A DNA stretch of 64,000 bases, from the NCBI RefSeq assembly GCF_040436345.1, contig NC_133220.1:10299664-10363663 (forward strand), in the 5' to 3' direction. A program made the translations under genes and the position numbers. Positions 56,330-64,000 of this stretch are shown here, piece by piece. The stretch is from Pagrus major (lineage: Eukaryota; Chordata; Actinopteri; Spariformes; Sparidae). Below the pieces are notes generated by a model that saw only the letters and a program-made list of their open reading frames with translations, ran no database searches and was not told where the DNA came from. Each line of letters starts with the position of its first letter. The stretch's first letter is position 1.

Positions 56330-57965
56330 GATAATGGCAATATTCTGACTTGTTGATGTAATGATGCTGTACCCTCACACACTGCAACAACAACCCTGGC
56401 TGAAAGCGAAAGAACCATTGCTACTGGCTGCATGGTTGGAGGAGTTAGTTCTAAAAAGGGAGTTGACTTCGGCAGTGTGGAGGTGGTATCGGTTACAAAA
56501 GATCAGATACACAATAAACAGTAATATGTAAGAAGTGCAAGAAGACTGGTACAACAAAAGGGGGCAACACAACACACTTATTTTAACAACCTCAAGCAGA
56601 ACACCCGGTCGAGTATGAGAAGCTATTGTGAGTTCTAAACAAAAAATATTTTTTCGGTAAATTTTCATGTCAATATTCCCTCAAATATTGTGGTTTTATT
56701 TTATTTCTACAAAGCACGTCTTATCAGTTTCACATGTTTATGGCCTGACTTTCATGTCCAGGAGGTGGGGACCTTTTAACATTTGTACGTGAGAAACCAC
56801 TGGACATTTTTAAGAAGACCTCGGGAAAATTTCCCTAACCAAGTCGTTTTTGTGCCTAAACCTAACCTGAGCATAAGCACAGCTTTGTCACAACATAATA
56901 GAAAACAGAACCTCGAGAAAAATCAAGTTGCAACACAAAGAAATGTTAAGTTTCAACACATCCATCCATTTTTTCTGGCAATTGGGATGCCCTTAATGTA
57001 GCCTAATGTACATCTATGTTTCATTGAACAACCTCCTCGACTGAGGCCACCAGCTGATCAGAAATTGACTGTTAGCTGGTTGTCACATAAATTAACAAAA
57101 AACATCTCACAAAGCCAAAGCTGTTGATTTGATGCAGAAAGACACACATATGAAACAATAGAAAGAGAAGGAGCACTGATGCGTTTTGATAGGAGGTTAG
57201 GGGGGAGGGGTGGGAGCTGCATGGGTATTTGGGTCAACCGTGGTCTAAAGGATGGAGCAACACTTGTGACAATGAAGAGGCAGAGATGAAACGATAGAGG
57301 GAGGTGAGGAGACACCGAAAGCCAAAATCCAGTTAATCGAGGGAAATCTCCAACCCATCAGCTTTGGGCCAAACAAACGCCTCGACCGGATGCAGCGTGG
57401 AGCATGGCATGAGTGGATGTTTATCATGCTTGGTTAATCCATTAGCTACATGCCGAGAGGGGGCTTTTGTTCAGGATAGCCCTTTGCTTGGCTCGCAGAA
57501 AGGCAGATCGTGGTCTAGGGAAACAGCTACTGACTGGCTTCTTCCACTTTTTTAATCAAAGTCGCAATAAAACAGAGACAGAAATAATTAAATCTGACTG
57601 AATGTCTCATTTAGAGTACACTCTCTAGTGAGTTAGTCATTGTCGATAAACAATACCTTCCCACACGCACAAACCCAAACATTGGCAGCACCCTCCGAGG
57701 TTTAGTCACCACCGCACCGCTTTGATTCCTTCTTCACTCTTTCTCCTCTTTCATCAGCACAACCTGCAGTCTCGGTCAAACATCCACATCCTCACAAACA
57801 TGTCATGACACTAAAAGAACACGGGGAATCCCCATCCCCTGTAAAGCAAGTGCACAAGCAGCTAAAAGCACCTACGCTCGTACCACGGCGAGCATCAACA
57901 CGTCAAACCCCGAGACAAAGGCAAGAAAGAGGGAGACCACAGCCCCCCGCCACAGCAACAAAAGC
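56330..57965. other. Non-coding interval
   Basis: No gene recognised. The ORFs at 56375-56668 and 57058-57315 (minus strand) lack domains. Confidence 0.5.
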
Positions 57966-57969
57966 TTAC

Positions 57970-58120
57970 CCCCGGTCCTCCATTAACAGCGGCTAAGGCT
58001 GCAGCTAGGAGAAAAGAGACACGTGGGCTCCTCCAGCAGTCAGCCCCTCTCCTCCTCGCCTCCTCTTCTCCCCTCCCGTTCGCTTATTTTTGCGTCCTCT
58101 CTGACTGACGGAGCATCAGC
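57970..58120 (-). other. Candidate non-coding first exon of pacsin1
   Basis: On the minus strand, a purine-rich, GC-richer stretch ends in ggaccgggg followed by a good donor (GTAAGC from 57969). Mammalian PACSIN1 also has distant non-coding first exons. The left boundary of the exon (transcription start) is a guess. A short GT run at 58191-58217 lies just upstream. Confidence 0.4.
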
Positions 58121-58219
58121 GTGCAGAGCGAGAGGACCACTAATCTGTGATCTGAGATCTTCCTGCCCGGAGCACTGTGCAGGAGGAGACTGTGTGTGTG
58201 CATGTGTGTGTGTGTGTTT

Positions 58220-58595
58220 CTGAATGAGTGAGGGATAATCCTGTGGTGCTTTGCTTGAATGGCTCAGACAGAGCAGCAGGCCAGAGGGACAGAGAGGAGG
58301 GAGAGAGCAGAGGAGGGGGTTGAGTAGGTGGGGTGCTGCTGCTGTTAATGCACAGCGCTGTAGATGCTGTGGGTGTGTGAGATGTTTAATGGTCAGAGTT
58401 TGGTAAACACCAGAAAATTGAAACTTTTGCATGTCTATAAAAGCAGCACAGTCGGTATTATTAATATAAGTTATTAGTCATGCATATTTTTTTTAAATGC
58501 TGGGAAACAAACAGAAAAACGTATGTTCTTCCTGAAACACGAGTTGAGTCTGACACTTCTGTGTGGGATCGTCATGCAATCACACCTGGTCAAGA
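58220..58595. other. Non-coding interval upstream of the candidate pacsin1 first exon
   Basis: A G/A-rich stretch (58260-58320) that could be promoter-proximal. No gene or definite motif. Confidence 0.4.
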
Positions 58596-58599
58596 AGAT

Positions 58600-58975
58600 A
58601 CCTATCTACATTAAAATCCCTAAACTAGAACTTAGTAGAGCGCAAACCTACGCGTAGTAACACCCCAGTTTGTACTCACTCAGCAACCTAAATACACCGG
58701 ATTTTCTTCATCAAGATCCATGCATTATTCCCTGAGAAAATAACAAAAATGTGGAAAACGCCCATCTCGCAATGTTAAAGAAAATACGAAAAAAAATCCT
58801 GAATTTGTCTCTTTATCACCAAAAGTTAATGGGGTCTATTCTTGGCCGAGACCCATCCTCCATCCAAGATTCGCGGAAATCTGTTCAGTAGTTTTTGTGT
58901 AATCCTGCTGACAAACCAACCAACCAATCAACAAGCGGTGAAAACATAACCTCCTTGGTGGAGGGAACAAAAGGA
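58600..58975. mobile_element. Dispersed repeat family F, fullest copy
   Basis: It runs from gtagagcgcaaacctacg through ttcatcaagatccatgcatt, atcaccaaaagttaatgggg and gaaatctgttcagtagtttt to ccaaccaaccaatc and aacctccttggtggaggg. The right end is inverted relative to acctccaccaaggcc in the 16.8-kb copy, so the family has terminal inverted repeats. Confidence 0.75.
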
Positions 58976-59214
58976 ATTTTTGGATCCATTTAATGTTTTG
59001 GTTTGCATAGTTGTGCGTCTAAAGCCACTTTTCCACCAATTTGGTTCAATTAAGACCAGTTCAATACATATGAGAATGGTTATTGTGATGATTTCATTAT
59101 CGAAAGTTGTGGATTATACCAGAGGAAGCACCGTGGTCATGATTGTGGATCCACATTATAAGGGGTGCGCTCTAATGGATTTAGTTTGGCAGCTTCGGTG
59201 AAAAATTCAGCCTA

Positions 59215-59515
59215 GAAAATGGTGTAAATAACGTCTTCTCAAAACCATTTGGAACCTTGGACTTGGATTATGCCAGATGACCTGTATGGAGCGTTAAAAT
59301 GTCTTTGTTGGTTTTTTACTTTTTAAAACAAGTCCCCATCTACTTCAGTTGTTGAGGAGAATGCTTCAACACTGTTTTGCTGTGAAGCTCCAGAAATGTT
59401 TTGTGGACTAAAAAACTTAACCTGACTTTCCATCTGCATAGAAGTACATAATGATATTAATTGAATTAATGAATAACTGAATTTCATTTTTGGGTCAACT
59501 GTTCCTTTAAGTCTC
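59215..59515. mobile_element. Fold-back repeat, copy 5
   Basis: It holds aaaacaagtccccatctact, ttgttgaggagaatgc, gaagctccagaaatgttttg and a TTAA-type end (tttttgggtcaactgttcctttaa, about 59490-59513). Left of it, ggtgtaaataacgtcttctc matches the middle of the 41.8-kb copy. Confidence 0.75.
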
Positions 59516-60795
59516 TTGCACATCAGGTCAGGAGTGCAACTACAATTTTCAGCAGGTCAAACTTTTGTTCTGAGTTTGTCCTTCTTTCTGTGATGACATG
59601 TACTTCATTAGAATGCAGCCAAACCTCTGATTTAGTTGTTAACGTTTAGATATTTTTTGTTGTCTGACATCTGAATGAGAATAAAATACCAGTAATTATT
59701 TAATTTCTGCTCTTGATGCTACTCCTGAGCTGCTGCAGTGACACAAATGTGTGATCTGCTACACTGACATTTAAAATGAGTGATGACAGAAAGGTTTAGA
59801 GGTGACTGAGGTAAAGTTGGCTTCTTAACTTTGCTGCCAGGCTTACCTCATTGTTTTACAAAAGCTACGTTCAGTTTTTCATAAGAAAGTGTAGCTGAGG
59901 TCTTCAGATTTATGCACTCTGGAATAGCTTACTTGCTTATTTTAACTTAGTCTGGATGTTTTTCTGTGAAAAAGGAAGGAAGGACCAGAGGTAAGTAAAG
60001 CTGTAGAAGGTGGGATGAGAGAAACTTTCAAGATTCGGTCCAGTGGTCCAGATAATAAAAGAGTCTCCATCTCAGTACACCACAAATTCCTTCAGTAAGC
60101 TCCACTAAAAGACGAGCGGGGTGGGGGGCTAACCACCAGGGGATTATGTCAGTATCAAGCTGAGCATAAGAAGGGTGGAGGTGACCCTGAGGTAGATATA
60201 CGTAAGCTGTAATTAATTTGCATGGAGGCCAGAGAGCAGCTCTGCACTGTTGACATGGCAGCCATAAAATGATTAATAAGTAGACAAGATGTCATAAAGA
60301 TTAGAGCAGAAGTTAAGCTATACAGCTGTACTGTGTGAGGACAGCATTTCACCAGCAGCATTGTTTAAAGCACGGCCCTCATTCGAGAAATCCTGTGTGT
60401 TCAAAAACAACAGAGGGAAACCTTTGTCACCATCTCGGCTGCAGCTCGATCACCTCGCCAACCAGACTGACATGATGTTACTGTCAACAGAGAGAGCTGA
60501 CTGGACGACTGTGTGTCTGCTCTGTGTGGAGTGTTGAGCTGCGAACGGGACAAGTGAAGTGGAGGACAGACTGGTGACGTGACAGTGACGATGAAGACTC
60601 GACTGTGCTTCAGTCTGTAATCAGTGCTGTTACACTAGCGCTTTCACAAGCGAGGCGAAAATAAGCTGGAAATCAGGAAGCAGAGCAGCAGGGTTTGATA
60701 GATGGAAATAAATAAGATTATGACACATACAGAATCAGGATTAATTATAATTAAACATCTAAAGCCAGTCTAGCAGCTCTGTAAGGCTGTAGTAA
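59516..60795. other. Non-coding interval
   Basis: No gene or repeat recognised. Confidence 0.5.
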
Positions 60796-60797
60796 CT

Positions 60798-61025
60798 GTG
60801 CTTTGAGCTGAATGCTAACACCAGCAGGCTAACATGCTCAAAATGACAATGTTAACAAGCTGATGTTGCACAACTGTAATGTTACCATGTGTATCATCTG
60901 TGTAAATGGAAGTAAATAAAAAAAAATGACCTGATGTTGGTGACAAATGAGAAGTTAAGCAATCACTAAAAGTTATTGCACTTGAATGTCTGCCATTACA
61001 GCCCATCCAGAGAGATATTTCAGTC
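60798..61025. repeat. Dispersed 'gctaacatgctcaaaatgac' repeat
   Basis: gctttgagctgaatgctaac, then caggctaacatgctcaaaat, gacctgatgttggtgacaaa and gagagatatttcagtc follow the order of a very common teleost repeat as I remember it. Only one copy in this window. Confidence 0.6.
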
Positions 61026-61029
61026 CCGC

Positions 61030-64000
61030 TCACAGCAACTTGATTGGATTAAAGTGACATCATAAAGTTGTATTCAACCACAAACCCCTGGGCTGGGCTG
61101 CTGAAATGTATTTCCTCTACTGACTAAGATTTCAACTCAACTAAACTGACACTGCCTACATATGCTGTTTGCCCTTCTAACATCTTGTCAAAAGCAGAAA
61201 TATGGCAAATATATACGTGAGTATATTGTTTCAAACAAAACAAACCTTACGTGTTTGCTGTAACACAGTGTGAAATCAAAATATACACACACATAAAGCT
61301 GCAAACCTGTCCCAACAGTTTTAAGTTGAAGCTGAACTTTAAATAAAAATTTAAGCTCTTGCTCACAATCTACCTTGTACTATTTTGTTTACAGAGCTCC
61401 TCAAACTCTCGGAGGAAATAAAGGAGAAACTGGTTCAAAGTCGGTTCTTCACATTGAATTTGGCGGCGAGAGAAGTAACTGCAAAATAAAAAACAACCAT
61501 ATTCAAAGATTTTTAACTAGGTCAGGGAAGTATTAAATCTCAGCAGGTGCAGCAAGACAAACTGATTAAACACGTATTAGCATTTAAAACACAGCCACGA
61601 AAAATGTCTGCTGTGCCACCACAGGAGATAGATACAGACCATTTTTTGTTGCTGTATTCAACACCTGACTGAAGAACAACACTGCTGGCTACGGATCACA
61701 GCTCACGTGTTTTTTTTAATAAATATCCATTAACACAGTAGTTTGGGCATTTTATCAATGTGTAGTTGTTATCAGCTGAGGCCAAACCTTCCACAGAACC
61801 CATAAGCCAGGATGATGGGTGTTAAATCTCAATGCTTTTTCAGCTTTAAGTGAATTATGTCTGTGGTATCGAGTACTGAAAACTGGCACTTAAAGCTTGG
61901 TCAGATTTTCAGTCCTCTTTACTTATTCCTTTGATAACAACAAGGATATTTAGGAGGCAAAGGGGGTCAAATGACAGACAAGAAAGTTGCATTATGGGAA
62001 ATGAAGGTCGACCCATACTAAAGTCTTAAATTCGGGATATTTCGGCCTCTCCTGCTTCAATTTAGACCATTCCTTTTTTGTGTGTTTCTTGTGAGTTCTG
62101 CATCTTTATGGCAGTAAAATACTAAATTGTACCCCTTTAAACTGAAAAAAAAAAGAGAGACTCAGACTAAGTCATTTTCAAAAGTCTTGTTTTGTCGTTT
62201 GGGAACAAAATGCAAGTATTGTATTTGCACTAGTGTTGCAAGTTTTCTTCTAAAACCCAGCACAGACAAGGGACTTTACGAATGGATTCTTAAAAATTGT
62301 AATGGATTCCTGTGAAACGGTAAACTAGTTGCTTGTTTATGTTTTGTTGTTGGGTTTATTCACTCATATAATTTCCAGTCATTGCCCCATTACAGTAAGC
62401 ACCGCTGTGGATTCTTTGTGACAGTATTTTACCTGCTAAGCTTGCCCAAAAGTACAACTGCTACCACGTGTCACTTAGGTTTTGGTAAGTCAGACTGAAA
62501 TATAATAACTATAAAACTTTCATATAAGAGTTATAAAATGACGAAAGTGAAACAGCAGTGTGCTTCAGTTCATCCATCACAGTGAAGGTAAAAGACACAG
62601 AGTGTTGCTGACATTTCCAAAACAGTTCATAAAAATGAGGCGACACAGCAAGCAAACAAATATATTGCCTCTAATGCAGCCTGACAGTCGCGCAGAAACT
62701 TTCTGTATATTTTGAAAAACAACCAATTAATAATTTCCACTATCTATAACATCTTCAGGTACCTTCACAAACACACAGAGAAACACATCCACCGTATCTC
62801 CCACTGCCCTGAGCACAAACGACTCCTGCAACGGTGAAATCTCGGCTCCATTATTCAAATGCAGCACTTTTTCTTTCCCTCAGGACAAACTGTGTTGCTG
62901 CTGCTGCCCTCATCAGATTCAGGTCCTATATATAGAACCCCATTCATCAATAATTCACACTGCTGTGTAAACAGATAGAGGAGATGACCAGCCTGACTCA
63001 CGTGGACAAATTCTTTAAGGTTTGATGTAATCTCACGTCACCGTCAAGACAATTGGATTGTGTGACAAATGGATCGATAGAAGTGGGAAGCGCTACAGAC
63101 CCGGGCAAGAACTTTGTGTATAATGTGTTTTACATCCTGAGGGCAGTTTGGTAAAAAATAAATGTCACAGCCAATCCCAGCAGCACAAAACACATTTAGT
63201 TTGTGTTCGCAGACTGAAACACAGATCAGCGAGTTCATTTGAAATGTAATCTTACAAAACATAAAACAATATTCACAGTTATTAATATCACCACTGATGG
63301 TCCCTGGTAAACAAATTCAGCCCTGTAAAGCATCCTGGACTATCTGCTTTGGTTTTCTCTGCAAACGTAAGTGTTGCAGGTAAATAAAATGTGAATGAAG
63401 GGAGAGAATCCGTGCAGCTCTCGCCTCGCCTTGATAAAAAGTACTTAACCCTCAGCTGCTCTCATCGTGTTGCTTCACAGCCAGCAGTAGAGGACTGCAG
63501 TTGAGCAATTTACCGGGTAAAAATATGTGTAGCTGTATGAATAAAAAAAGAAGTACGCTCAGATCAGAAAAAAGGTGTCTATGCCGGATCCAAGCAAATA
63601 AAAAAAACTCAGCAAGAGAAAGCACTTAAAATTCATGTAGCAACATTTCGGCAGCCACCGACGATTTGTTGAAAACCTCGGCTGCCAGACGGCAGAATAA
63701 GTGGAACTCATTCCTGTTTCTCTACAATATTCATGCAGCATCAATAATACACAAGTTCTGGACCCAGGCAAACTTCAATACATCCACAGTGGTACTAATT
63801 TTAGCAGTTACAGCCTTTATACAGTAGCGTTAATGTCTTATTGGCTAGAAGGAGCAAAAGGTGATCCCTAACTTGGAGACCAATTATACACACAGGAAAT
63901 AGAGCCGCAGATGATCAATAACAGAACTAGAAGATAAATGAGAAGTGAAGCGGCCGACCACACCTTATTCATATTCATCTGTATATACAGAGGGCATCAA
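61030..64000. other. Non-coding right end of the window
   Basis: About 3 kb with no exon chain, RNA gene or repeat that I recognise. From human synteny the next gene would lie further right. Confidence 0.5.

Larger units (their letters stand above)
51154..57969 (-). other. Candidate pacsin1 5' UTR intron, dense in repeats
   Basis: Between the proposed acceptor at 51154 and the proposed donor at 57969-57965 there is no coding exon. The interval contains hAT-like MITEs, a nested insertion, a decayed minisatellite, a family C copy and an AT-rich D element. Confidence 0.4.

Overview
The window is vertebrate nuclear DNA, almost certainly from a ray-finned (probably percomorph) fish. It has four intron-containing genes with GT-AG splice sites, long non-coding stretches, many (CA)n/(GT)n microsatellites and several families of short dispersed elements typical of teleost genomes. 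There are no prokaryotic operons, no CRISPR array and no complete virus or transposon. I read all genes by joining exons by eye and checking that reading phase is kept across each junction. Protein names rest on remembered family sequences, not on a database search.

Layout from left to right: (1) 634-2993, minus strand: the first four coding exons of the U1 snRNP C gene (snrpc); the rest lies beyond the left edge. (2) 5926-12354, plus strand: a complete five-exon ilrun (C6orf106 homologue, UBA-like plus NBR1-like domains), with a 3' UTR probably running to about 15.3 kb. (3) A long non-coding interval, 15.3-32.3 kb, which holds a candidate TATA promoter and non-coding first exon for the next gene near 25.2-25.7 kb. 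(4) 32364-35724, plus strand: complete coding sequence of spdef, an ETS factor with Pointed and ETS domains. (5) 43237-51087, minus strand: complete nine-exon pacsin1 (F-BAR and SH3 protein), with upstream non-coding exons proposed at about 51.15 kb and 57.97-58.1 kb. (6) 58.2-64.0 kb: no gene found.

The order and relative orientation snrpc - ilrun - spdef - pacsin1 match what I recall of human 6p21.3, so this is an ancient conserved block. The four proteins do not form one pathway. Snrpc acts in 5' splice-site recognition, ilrun in innate immune and lipid regulation, spdef in secretory epithelial transcription, and pacsin1 in neuronal endocytosis.

Most non-genic DNA I could interpret is made of dispersed repeats. 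Several families carry terminal inverted repeats and end in TTAA next to an AAGG-like terminus, suggesting non-autonomous piggyBac-type or similar elements. Other items are a fold-back family seen about five times, an ~250-410 bp element that has twice inserted into other repeats (once with a perfect 12-bp target-site duplication), a hAT-like remnant, a dead LINE ORF2 fragment and a decayed minisatellite. I found no clearly new biological system. The best leads are the nested insertions, the SPDEF C-terminal tail, the CA tract beside a candidate spdef promoter, loss of one NPF motif in PACSIN1, and upstream ORFs before ilrun and pacsin1.
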